Shown: in pieces, positions 1 to 6,017 of the stretch | Layout of the letters: the number at the start of each line of letters is the position of its first letter | How positions within the stretch are numbered: position 1 is the stretch's first letter | Assembly (NCBI GenBank): GCA_050248595.1 | Contig: JBFWSB010000249.1 | Span: 1-7,144, forward strand | Source of the DNA: JAGWAZ01 sp050248595 | GTDB taxonomy: Bacteria > Bacteroidota > Ignavibacteria > OLB7 | Direction of reading: 5' to 3' | Length of the DNA: 7,144 nt | The notes under the pieces: model-generated | Told to the model about the DNA's origin: nothing | Database searches by the model: none | Seen by the model: the letters and a program-made list of their open reading frames with translations, nothing else | Made by a program: the position numbers and the translations under genes

Positions 1-626
1 ACCTCCCGGAAACCGTGATCGCTCAGATACTTTACTTCATCGACAATCGATGTCAAAGAACGACTTCTCTCCCTCCCTCTGGTAAAGGGAACAACGCAGT
101 AGGTGCAAAACTTATCGCAGCCTCGCATCACCGAAATCCAAGCCGAGATACCCTCGGTGCGCATCGGCGTGATGTCGTCGTATGTCTCTACACGTGAGAG
201 CTTCACGGCAAGTCCTTTCTCACCGTGGCGGGCTTCACTCACTAATTCGGGAAGAACTCGGTATTGATCCGGACCAACAACTAAGTCGACAATCGAATCA
301 TCTGTCAGGAGATCTTTCCGCATCCGTTCTGCCATGCAGCCGAGCAGACCGACAACCAGCTCAGGATTTTTCTTCTTGTGGTGGGCAATGTTGGCAAGCC
401 GGTGGTGGATACGTTGTTCGGCATTATCCCGAATTGAACAGGTATTGAGGAGAACAAGATCGGCTCCTTCAATTTGATCTGTGGGAGAGAATCCCTCTTT
501 GTTCAGTACCGAGAGAACAATCTCCGTGTCGGCAACATTCATCTGGCAACCATAGGTCTCAACGTAGACCTGTTTTCCGGTTGATCGATCATTAATGATT
601 TCTGGTGTTATCTCTATCTGAGTCAT
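1..626 (-). CDS. miaB: tRNA-2-methylthio-N6-dimethylallyladenosine synthase MiaB (5' part, cut by the window edge)
   Basis: MiaB is a cytoplasmic radical-SAM enzyme that adds a methylthio group to i6A37 of tRNAs, using two [4Fe-4S] clusters. From the ATG at 626 there are 208 open codons to the left edge. The N-terminal UPF0004 domain has its three cluster cysteines: C27 in ETYGCQMN, C63 in LLNTCSIRDNAEQ and C97 in LLGCMAE. The radical-SAM motif follows as RGCDKFCTYC (C170, C174, C177), then VVPFTRGRERSR, which is the MiaB form of this region and argues against MtaB or RimO. The SAM domain remainder and the TRAM domain lie outside the window. A purine-rich stretch upstream (GAAGAAGAG on the minus strand) may be the ribosome site. 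The gene lies 72 bp downstream of coaE on the same strand with no terminator between, so co-transcription is likely. No frameshift or missing key residue is visible. Confidence 0.95.
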   Translation of the reverse strand, partial: MTQIEITPEIINDRSTGKQVYVETYGCQMNVADTEIVLSVLNKEGFSPTDQIEGADLVLLNTCSIRDNAEQRIHHRLANIAHHKKKNPELVVGLLGCMAERMRKDLLTDDSIVDLVVGPDQYRVLPELVSEARHGEKGLAVKLSRVETYDDITPMRTEGISAWISVMRGCDKFCTYCVVPFTRGRERSRSLTSIVDEVKYLSDHGFRE

Positions 627-698
627 ATTCTCGTGCTCTTCTTCTACGTTCGTTCCTTTTCTGTCAGCTTCACATTCTCAAGGCAAACATATCTATTC

Positions 699-1376
699 TC
701 ACTCACCTTCTTCCAACATGTCGTCCCACTCATCGAGCGAGTGGTGTGGGGGAAGCACCTTCAGAAGGTCAACTATAATATTCGTCTTCTCCCTCAACTC
801 TTCAATGCTCCCATTATTTGTAATCACGAAATCTCCCCGCTTCACCTTTTCTTCGGCAGGCATCTGCATCAGGTCTCTCTTCTTCACCTCTTCTGGGTCG
901 ATTCCATCCCGTTCAGCTCCACGGTGGTATCGAAGCTCAGGATCGGCATCGACCACCACGATATAGTCGAACCGTTCATCTCCACCTGACTCAAAGATGA
1001 GTGCCGCTTCGCAGGCAACAATGCGATTCCCCTCCTCAATCAACTTCTTTGCCCTCACTCCCTGCTCAGCAATTGTTCTCGGGTGAACGATGAGGTTCAG
1101 TTTTTCAAGCTGTTCACGGTCGTTGAAGACAAGATCGGCAAGAGCTTTTCGATTCAATTCCCCATCTGTGTAGACATCGGAACCAAACTCGGCAATGATT
1201 GCGGACTTCATTTCCGCATTCTCTCTCATCAATTCCTTCGCAATGGCGTCGGCACTGAGGACTGGAATTCCACTCTCACGAAAAATATCGGCCACGAGCG
1301 ATTTCCCAGCACCGATTGACCCAGTCAGGCCAATCAACAGATATTCACCGAGATTAGAGTTGTTTGCTTCGTTCAT
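699..1376 (-). CDS. coaE: dephospho-CoA kinase
   Basis: CoaE phosphorylates the 3'-hydroxyl of the ribose of dephospho-CoA with ATP, the last step of coenzyme A synthesis, in the cytoplasm. The 225-residue product has the P-loop GSIGAGKS (residues 19-26), followed by the family segments SADAIAKEL, NLIVHPRTIAEQ, EAALIFESG, a VVVDADPELRYHR region and VITNNGS near the C terminus. Length is close to the usual 200-210 residues, with an acidic tail (DEWDDMLEEGE) as an extension. I chose the ATG at 1376. An in-frame TTG at 1385 would add three residues, but it lies inside a likely promoter -7 box (TATTTTTG, 1390-1383). No Shine-Dalgarno sequence is visible ahead of either start, so the message may have little or no leader. 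It is first in a likely coaE-miaB operon and divergent from the iron-sulfur carrier gene. Confidence 0.93.
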   Translation of the reverse strand: MNEANNSNLGEYLLIGLTGSIGAGKSLVADIFRESGIPVLSADAIAKELMRENAEMKSAIIAEFGSDVYTDGELNRKALADLVFNDREQLEKLNLIVHPRTIAEQGVRAKKLIEEGNRIVACEAALIFESGGDERFDYIVVVDADPELRYHRGAERDGIDPEEVKKRDLMQMPAEEKVKRGDFVITNNGSIEELREKTNIIVDLLKVLPPHHSLDEWDDMLEEGE

Positions 1377-1380
1377 ATCG

Positions 1381-1420
1381 GACAAAAATAAGGATATCGA
1401 ATCGGTTTCGTATTTTTGTC
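1381..1420. promoter_or_regulatory. Divergent promoter candidate: 10-bp inverted repeat made of two outward TATTTTTG boxes
   Basis: GACAAAAATA (1381-1390) and TATTTTTGTC (1411-1420) are perfect reverse complements separated by 20 bp. Read outward, each arm is TATTTTTG, an exact match to the TAnnTTTG -7 element known from Bacteroides and Flavobacterium. The left arm reads towards coaE and would start transcription within a few bases of the ATG at 1376. The right arm reads towards the iron-sulfur carrier gene and would give a leader of about 140 nt. No clear TTTG -33 element lies at the expected distance for either arm. The same symmetry could instead be a repressor operator, and a shared promoter-operator is also possible. 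Function is inferred from sequence match only. Confidence 0.45.
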
Positions 1421-1563
1421 TGTCACGAAAAGGAGAATCACAACAGCAGGTGCTCCTGTTCGTTATACGGAACGCTTTTCTTTAGCGGGAACCTCTGCAA
1501 GGACTTCCCGATCTCAGGAATTACAACAGAACGATCAACATACAGAAAAAGGAGTGACCCGAA

Positions 1564-1938
1564 ATGGCGGAAGTACTCATCGACCAGAGTCAGGAGACGA
1601 CGTTTGATACTCCTCTGAATCTCACGGAAAAGGCATTGAATGAGGTTCGGAAGATTCGAGAGAGCAATGATATTCCAGATGATTACGGACTTCGAGTTGG
1701 GGTAAAAGGTGGCGGATGTTCCGGACTGAGCTACTCCCTCGCATTCGACGGTGAGAAGCGTGAAGGAGATAAGGTGCTGCAGTTTGATGATGTTAGTCTA
1801 TATGTAGACAAGAAAAGCCTCTTCTACCTGATGGGATGTGAGATCGACTTTTCTGATGGACTAAATGGACGGGGCTTCACCTTCAACAACCCAAACGCAA
1901 CGAAGACCTGCGGGTGTGGGTCGAGTTTTGGGGTGTAG
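1564..1938 (+). CDS. A-type iron-sulfur cluster carrier (IscA/SufA/ErpA/HesB family)
   Basis: This cytoplasmic protein family binds Fe-S clusters and hands them to apo-enzymes. The 124-residue product carries the three invariant cysteines: C52 in KGGGCSGLSY, and C116 and C118 in TKTCGCGSSF at the C terminus. The pattern SLFYLMGCEIDFSDGLNGRGFTF before it is also typical of the family. An extra cysteine (C92) is not one of the usual ligands. The N terminus is about 15 residues longer than short forms such as E. coli IscA. The start is supported by AAAAAGGAG ending at 1554, nine bases before the ATG. No isc or suf partners are next to it; it stands alone between a divergent promoter region and its own terminator, so I cannot say which A-type subgroup it belongs to and give no symbol. 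MiaB, an Fe-S enzyme encoded nearby, is a possible client by inference. Confidence 0.93.
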   Translation: MAEVLIDQSQETTFDTPLNLTEKALNEVRKIRESNDIPDDYGLRVGVKGGGCSGLSYSLAFDGEKREGDKVLQFDDVSLYVDKKSLFYLMGCEIDFSDGLNGRGFTFNNPNATKTCGCGSSFGV

Positions 1939-1979
1939 ATGTAGTGTGTCGATCTACCAAGAAATTCAAAGGAACAAAC

Positions 1980-2014
1980 AATCCCCGATCTCGTCATGTG
2001 ATCGGGGATTTTTG
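1980..2014 (+). terminator. Intrinsic terminator of the iron-sulfur carrier gene
   Basis: ATCCCCGATC (1981-1990) pairs perfectly with GATCGGGGAT (2000-2009) around a 9-nt loop. An added A-T pair at 1980/2010 makes an 11-bp stem, and a run of T follows directly (2009-2013). It lies 42 bp after the stop codon of the carrier gene. Confidence 0.9.
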
Positions 2015-2284
2015 TATCATTATTTTCTTTATTTGACTTTGAAAGGTTGATAAATTTTTCTTGCACGCTTATCGTGATAGTGGTAACATTCAGTCAACTC
2101 AGGTGTTCTATAGGTGCAAAATACTACACCCCCTGATTTCCGGAACGTCTGTTTCCCTTCAGTTTCCGGCATTTATCCTGAAGAAACCGCGAATTTTCTC
2201 GGTTTTGTTTTTTGTCTATAATGTAGATTTTATAGGTTTTAAAATTCTGTTCTTCTCCTTATTCACAAACATTGGAGTTCTTCA
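2015..2284 (+). other. AT-rich intergenic leader region of the large secreted protein gene
   Basis: With the terminator before it, this completes a 346-bp stretch without a gene (1939-2284). I see no convincing small ORF or RNA gene. It is AT-rich. TTTCCGG occurs twice (2137-2143 and 2163-2169), the second copy also forming a weak 6-bp inverted pair with CCGGAA at 2140-2145. A perfect TATAAT occurs at 2217-2222 but has no recognisable -35 partner. The part nearest the gene holds the promoter candidate listed separately and a ribosome site (GGAG, 2274-2277). Confidence 0.5.
2211..2240 (+). promoter_or_regulatory. Candidate promoter of the kelch-Omp28 gene
   Basis: TTTG at 2211-2214 is followed after 18 bp by TAGGTTTT (2233-2240), which matches the Bacteroides/Flavobacterium -7 element TAnnTTTG except for the last base. 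Transcription would start near 2244 and give a leader of about 40 nt containing GGAG at 2274-2277, seven bases before the ATG. A perfect TATAAT at 2217-2222 is an alternative core but has no good -35 element. Confidence 0.35.
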
Positions 2285-4975
2285 ATGAACGTATTCCACA
2301 AAGTACTTTCTCGTACTGTTGGCACACTCGCAGCCTTCCTGTTCTTGTGTGTCGGCATTGCACAAGCGCAGTGGGTTGATGTTGCAAGCTTCCCAAGTGA
2401 TCGCTGGGCAGCGACTGGCCAGTATCACAACGGCAAAATTTATGTCTTCGGTGGTGTCACCAATGGACAGTTGACAACAGCAACCAGCATCCTCGATGTA
2501 GCAGGCTCAAGCTGGAGCAGCGGCCCTGCGTTAACTGGCTCCCGATACTATGCTTCCTCTGGAGTCGCCAACAACAAGATTTATATTTTCGGCGGCCTTG
2601 TTAATTCGCAATCATTTTCGACTGCAATTACTTCTTTTGACCCTGCCTCTAATCAGTTCGCACAGGCTGGCACTCTACCACGTGGTTCGTGGCAAGCAGC
2701 CTCGGTCAGCGTTGGTTCACGGATATATGTTTTTGGTGGTGTAACCGTGTCGAACAACCAAGCAATCTACACTCAGTCGATGCTTGTATTTGATGCAGCT
2801 ACTGGATCGATCACAGATGTACCGAATGGTGCTCCGTATGCAGGATATAATCAGGCAGCTACGGTAATTGGCAACACTATCTACGTTGTAGGTGGTGAAG
2901 GCAATGGCGGCTTAACAACTGCCTTTAAAGGTACTGTAGATGGAAATGGGAACATTAGCTGGACAGCTATTGCAAACCTTCCGGCAGTTGTTTCTCGCGG
3001 AGCAGCCAGTTCGATTAATGGGAAGCTGATCGTCGCAGGTGGTGTTTCAGCTGCAGAAGGATATCGTGGATCATACATCTACAACGAGGGAACCAACACC
3101 TGGGCACCTTACTATCTGACACCTGCCACAGCTGTCTATCCAATCATGAAAGGTGATGGACAGACTCCATACCTTATTGGTGGAAGTGGAAATGCAAAGA
3201 CGTGGAAGGGAACAGAAGGAGCACCAGTTGCTGTAGCGAACTATAATCAAGATGCCATTTTCGCATCATTGCTTCCTGGCGGACAAACCACGCAAGGAGT
3301 CTCAATAACCAACGGTGGTGTTGTTGGACTTCAAGTAAGCTCAACAATTCCAACGAATGCTCAGACTTGGCTCTCAGCTACGAATCAGACAGTAGCGGCT
3401 GGTGCCACGACAAACTATAACTTCTCGATCAATGCCTCCTCCCTCGCAGCTGGCACCTACAACACAACAGTAATGTTGAGCACGAACGATGCCTCAAATC
3501 CAACGCACGAAGTTAACGTTTACCTTTATGTTGGCGATCCTGGGGTAAATCAGGATTCACGTGTAGTATTTGAGGAAGGAAGTGGCGACTGGTGCGGATT
3601 CTGCCCTGATGGCCACAGAGTGATGAAGACTGTTGAAGACCAGTTCGGAGAGAAGATCATTGCTCTGAGCTACCACGGTGGTAGCGGGACAGAGCCTTTG
3701 ATGGTTGCAGAAGGACCGCAAATCGTGAGTGCTCTTGGTCTTCCAGGCTGGCCAAGTGGTTCAATCAACCGCGTCCGCTTCCCTGGAGAGTCTGCCCCGA
3801 TGGTCAACCGTGGATCATGGGCAAGTTATATTCAACAATATCTAAACTCACAGCCAAAAGCACTTGCTCAACTTGAAGTTGAAGACTATAGCTTCGATCC
3901 ACAGACCCGCATAGTCTCAGCAACTGTACACGTAACAGCATCTATTTGGACTGCACCTGAGCAGTTACGCCTGAACGTTGTAACGAAGCAGCAAGGAATC
4001 TTTACCACACAGGTTGAATACAACACACCATCTGGTACAGTAACACATCCTTCGTACGAGCAGCCAAACACTGTTCGTCACGTATGGCCAAATGCTGTTG
4101 GTCAATCATTTGTTCCAGATGCAGGGCAGCTTGCATTCGGGAACGTACCTCCAGGTACAAAGATGACTCAGGAGGTTGAGTTCACTCTTCCTCAATCGAC
4201 CGGCACGGGAGGTTATGCAATTAAGCCTGAGGATTGTGAAATTGCATTCTTCGTTCACGTGAACGACGGAACCAACTACGGTCCAGTTCTTCAAGGTTTC
4301 CAGCGTGATTTGGAAGGTGAGCCAGTTGTAGGACCAGCAATTTCAGTTGATTGGGGAAATGCTTCACAAGAAATTGTTGCTGGTGGAACTGCTACGTATA
4401 GCTTCACCGTCACAAACAATCGAAGTGAGCCAGCCCAGATTACCATCAACCGTTCAAACGTAAACTTGCCAGCTGGATGGACAAGCGAGATTTGTACATC
4501 AACAACCGAGTGTGATGATGCGAATAACGTCACCTTCACAATTCCGGGTGACGGAACTCATATGTTCTATTTGAAAGTCATCAGTGCCAATGGCGAAATC
4601 GGTGAGTCTGGAACACTTCGCCTTATTATTCAGGGTCCTGGCGACTTCCTCGCCGACCAGACCTATGAGACAAGCTCAAAGACAAGCAGTGTTGCAGTAC
4701 CGGGTGAAGTTGGTGGTCTAAGCATGACCAGCATCACACCGAATCCTGCATCGAGCGTAGCACGAATCGATGTATCGATTCCAGTTGGCGGTGAGACCTC
4801 ACTTGAGATATACACTGTCGGCGGTGAGAAGGTCGCGACTCTATTCGAGGGACGTCTTGAGGCTGGAATGCGTCAGATTAACGCAGACGTCTCAGCTCTT
4901 GAGAGTGGCAAGTACATTCTTGTGCTTAAGTCAGGCGACACAAAGGTCAGCCGGACAATGACAATTGTTCGCTGA
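2285..4975 (+). CDS. Secreted kelch-propeller / Omp28 thioredoxin-like protein with type IX sorting domain
   Basis: An 896-residue exported protein. Residues 1-28 are a Sec signal peptide ending AQA|QW; there is no lipobox. Six kelch-type motifs follow with their Gly-Gly pairs at 56, 103, 151, 203, 252 and 299 (spacing 47-52), as in a six-bladed beta-propeller: KIYVFGG, KIYIFGG, RIYVFGG, TIYVVGG, KLIVAGG, TPYLIGG. An Ig-like segment spans about 320-417. About 425-675 resembles the Omp28 family, a thioredoxin-like fold, with GDWCGFCPDGHRVM (C437, C440), LSYHGG and a GLPGWPSGSINR segment carrying the likely cis-proline. A beta domain (about 685-790) has a C737/C743 pair. Residues 811-896 form a T9SS C-terminal sorting domain (ITPNPASS, LEIYTVGGEKVATL, GKYILVL, MTIVR). 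Expected location is the cell surface or secreted. The CxxC suggests thiol-disulfide exchange, but activity and substrate are unknown. GGAG at 2274-2277 supports the start. Confidence 0.85.
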   Translation: MNVFHKVLSRTVGTLAAFLFLCVGIAQAQWVDVASFPSDRWAATGQYHNGKIYVFGGVTNGQLTTATSILDVAGSSWSSGPALTGSRYYASSGVANNKIYIFGGLVNSQSFSTAITSFDPASNQFAQAGTLPRGSWQAASVSVGSRIYVFGGVTVSNNQAIYTQSMLVFDAATGSITDVPNGAPYAGYNQAATVIGNTIYVVGGEGNGGLTTAFKGTVDGNGNISWTAIANLPAVVSRGAASSINGKLIVAGGVSAAEGYRGSYIYNEGTNTWAPYYLTPATAVYPIMKGDGQTPYLIGGSGNAKTWKGTEGAPVAVANYNQDAIFASLLPGGQTTQGVSITNGGVVGLQVSSTIPTNAQTWLSATNQTVAAGATTNYNFSINASSLAAGTYNTTVMLSTNDASNPTHEVNVYLYVGDPGVNQDSRVVFEEGSGDWCGFCPDGHRVMKTVEDQFGEKIIALSYHGGSGTEPLMVAEGPQIVSALGLPGWPSGSINRVRFPGESAPMVNRGSWASYIQQYLNSQPKALAQLEVEDYSFDPQTRIVSATVHVTASIWTAPEQLRLNVVTKQQGIFTTQVEYNTPSGTVTHPSYEQPNTVRHVWPNAVGQSFVPDAGQLAFGNVPPGTKMTQEVEFTLPQSTGTGGYAIKPEDCEIAFFVHVNDGTNYGPVLQGFQRDLEGEPVVGPAISVDWGNASQEIVAGGTATYSFTVTNNRSEPAQITINRSNVNLPAGWTSEICTSTTECDDANNVTFTIPGDGTHMFYLKVISANGEIGESGTLRLIIQGPGDFLADQTYETSSKTSSVAVPGEVGGLSMTSITPNPASSVARIDVSIPVGGETSLEIYTVGGEKVATLFEGRLEAGMRQINADVSALESGKYILVLKSGDTKVSRTMTIVR

Positions 4976-5009
4976 GGAACGCTGTAGGGCGCACTTGCTC
5001 CAATTTGAT

Positions 5010-5049
5010 GAGAATGGCGCATCTGGGAAACCAGATGCGCCACCTTCTC
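5010..5049 (+). terminator. Stem-loop with GAAA tetraloop after the kelch-Omp28 gene (no U-tract)
   Basis: TGGCGCATCTGG (5015-5026) pairs perfectly with CCAGATGCGCCA (5031-5042) across a GAAA loop, a 12-bp stem closed by a GNRA tetraloop. Outside it, GAGAA (5010-5014) can pair with TTCTC (5045-5049) over a two-base bulge. It begins 34 bp after the stop codon. It lacks the T-run of a standard intrinsic terminator, so it may terminate weakly or serve as a 3'-end stabiliser and allow read-through into the next gene. Confidence 0.6.
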
Positions 5050-5153
5050 TTCAAGAAAGGAAACAAGTCGAGTAAGATGCGTTGTAGGTATCGCATTACA
5101 TTCACTCAGATATCAGAAATCGATCGCATCACATTTTCAATCATAGCTTTATC

Positions 5154-5858
5154 ATGAAACGCATTAGCTACGTTCTTGCTACCCTTCTTCTATTGACAGG
5201 AGCTCAATCTGTGATGGCACAGTTGTTAGTAGAACTGAAAGGAGAGACAAATCAGACATTGGGACTTCTTGACTACCACAACTACGAATTTACGGTCACT
5301 AACACTGGCTTTGGACCAGCTCTCTTTTATGTTGAGCGCGTAATGAATGGATTACCAGATCCAGATTGGTTTTCAACCATCTGTATGGAAGAACTTTGCT
5401 ATGCACCTGAAATTGATAAACCTGAATCTGTGACTGTAGATCCAGGACAGACATACCATGTAAAGTTCACGGTCTACACTGGAGAGATAAGTAATACACA
5501 AGGGAAATTTATTCTCAAGTTCTTTACCGATGGGTTTGGAGGTGTTGAGTTCGGTAGCTATGAAATGGATGTGCTTGCCTCCGACCTCAGCCACATCCCT
5601 GAACCACCCATAGCAGTGTCCCTCCCCTATCCTAATCCTGCTACCACAACTATCACTCTTCCACTTAGTGAGGTTGAGAACGTGGGGAGCGTGGAGATGT
5701 ACGACATCGCAGGTTCGATTGTTCGTTCATTGAGTGGCTCAGAGATTACAGGAGAAATGCTTCGGGTCTCCACAGAAGACCTTACTCCCGGTATCTACTA
5801 CTATAAGATTATTGGAACTGAAGAATCTCGTGTCGGGACTTTCCACGTCGTGCGATAA
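5154..5858 (+). CDS. Small secreted protein with Cys-pair beta domain and type IX sorting domain
   Basis: I do not recognise a named family for the core of this 234-residue protein. Residues 1-22 are a Sec signal peptide (cleavage after VMA|Q). Residues 25-145 look like an all-beta Ig-type domain with EFTVTNTG and a DWFSTIC...C motif; C77 and C82 are the only cysteines in the protein, so a disulfide is likely. Residues about 155-234 are a T9SS C-terminal sorting domain (LPYPNPATT, VEMYDIAGSIVRSL, GIYYYKI, ending FHVVR). The whole is collinear with the last ~210 residues of the upstream kelch-Omp28 protein: Trp-to-end distance is 162 residues here and 164 there. It lies 178 bp downstream of that gene on the same strand and ends in a strong terminator, so it may be co-transcribed. 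No Shine-Dalgarno sequence is evident before the ATG; TAGCTTTA at 5144-5151 weakly resembles a -7 box. Expected location is the cell surface or secreted; function is unknown. Confidence 0.85.
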   Translation: MKRISYVLATLLLLTGAQSVMAQLLVELKGETNQTLGLLDYHNYEFTVTNTGFGPALFYVERVMNGLPDPDWFSTICMEELCYAPEIDKPESVTVDPGQTYHVKFTVYTGEISNTQGKFILKFFTDGFGGVEFGSYEMDVLASDLSHIPEPPIAVSLPYPNPATTTITLPLSEVENVGSVEMYDIAGSIVRSLSGSEITGEMLRVSTEDLTPGIYYYKIIGTEESRVGTFHVVR

Positions 5859-5889
5859 CAGATTACGCCAGTTCAGGTGAACTTCCATG

Positions 5890-5929
5890 CCGGGACGATT
5901 GTTCTTACAGTCGTCCCGGTTTGTTTTTT
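5890..5929 (+). terminator. Intrinsic terminator after the small secreted protein gene
   Basis: CCGGGACGA (5890-5898) pairs perfectly with TCGTCCCGG (5911-5919), and three more inner pairs (one G-T) give a 12-bp stem with a 6-nt TTCTTA loop. It is followed by TTTGTTTTTT (5920-5929). Spacing is 32 bp from the stop codon. It separates the secreted-protein pair from the superoxide dismutase gene. Confidence 0.93.
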
Positions 5930-5950
5930 CAGATAGTTCCTCTACCTTTA
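5920..5950 (+). promoter_or_regulatory. Candidate promoter of the superoxide dismutase gene
   Basis: TTTG (5920-5923) is followed after 19 bp by TACCTTTA (5943-5950), matching the Bacteroides/Flavobacterium pattern TTTG-N19-TAnnTTTG except for the last base. The -33 element would be the first bases of the preceding terminator's T-tract. Transcription would begin near 5954, giving a leader of about 64 nt. An imperfect inverted repeat, TCCTCTA (5938-5944) with TAGAGGA (5958-5964), overlaps the -7 box and could be an operator. This is a pattern match only. Confidence 0.4.
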
Positions 5951-6017
5951 GGGGACTTAGAGGACAAGTTCCTTCAACACATACTTAACACTAAACAGAC
6001 AAGCAGGAGAATATCGT

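Noticed and set aside
633..1319. Several open frames on the plus strand across coaE
   Set aside because: They are antisense to a well-conserved kinase gene, have no family-like motifs and no ribosome sites; they are shadows of coaE codon use.
1377..1385. TTG start at 1385 giving coaE three extra residues
   Set aside because: The TTG is inside a TATTTTTG promoter-like box, has no ribosome site, and an ATG follows at once at 1376.
1824..2066. 80-codon minus-strand open frame across the end of the Fe-S carrier gene and its terminator
   Set aside because: It reads through the terminator hairpin and antisense to the conserved CGCGSSF end of the carrier; no family features.
2217..2222. Perfect TATAAT upstream of the kelch-Omp28 gene
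   Set aside because: No -35 element at the right distance, and the T9SS-bearing lineage suggests a TAnnTTTG-type promoter; in AT-rich DNA this hexamer is expected by chance.
2437..3200. Repeated GG-containing motifs considered as a DNA tandem repeat
   Set aside because: The repetition is at protein level (kelch motifs); the nucleotide sequences have diverged and are not a DNA repeat array.
5870..5883. AGTTCA-GG-TGAACT palindrome just after the small secreted protein gene
   Set aside because: It is short, lies between a stop codon and a terminator and has no promoter next to it, so an operator role is hard to argue.
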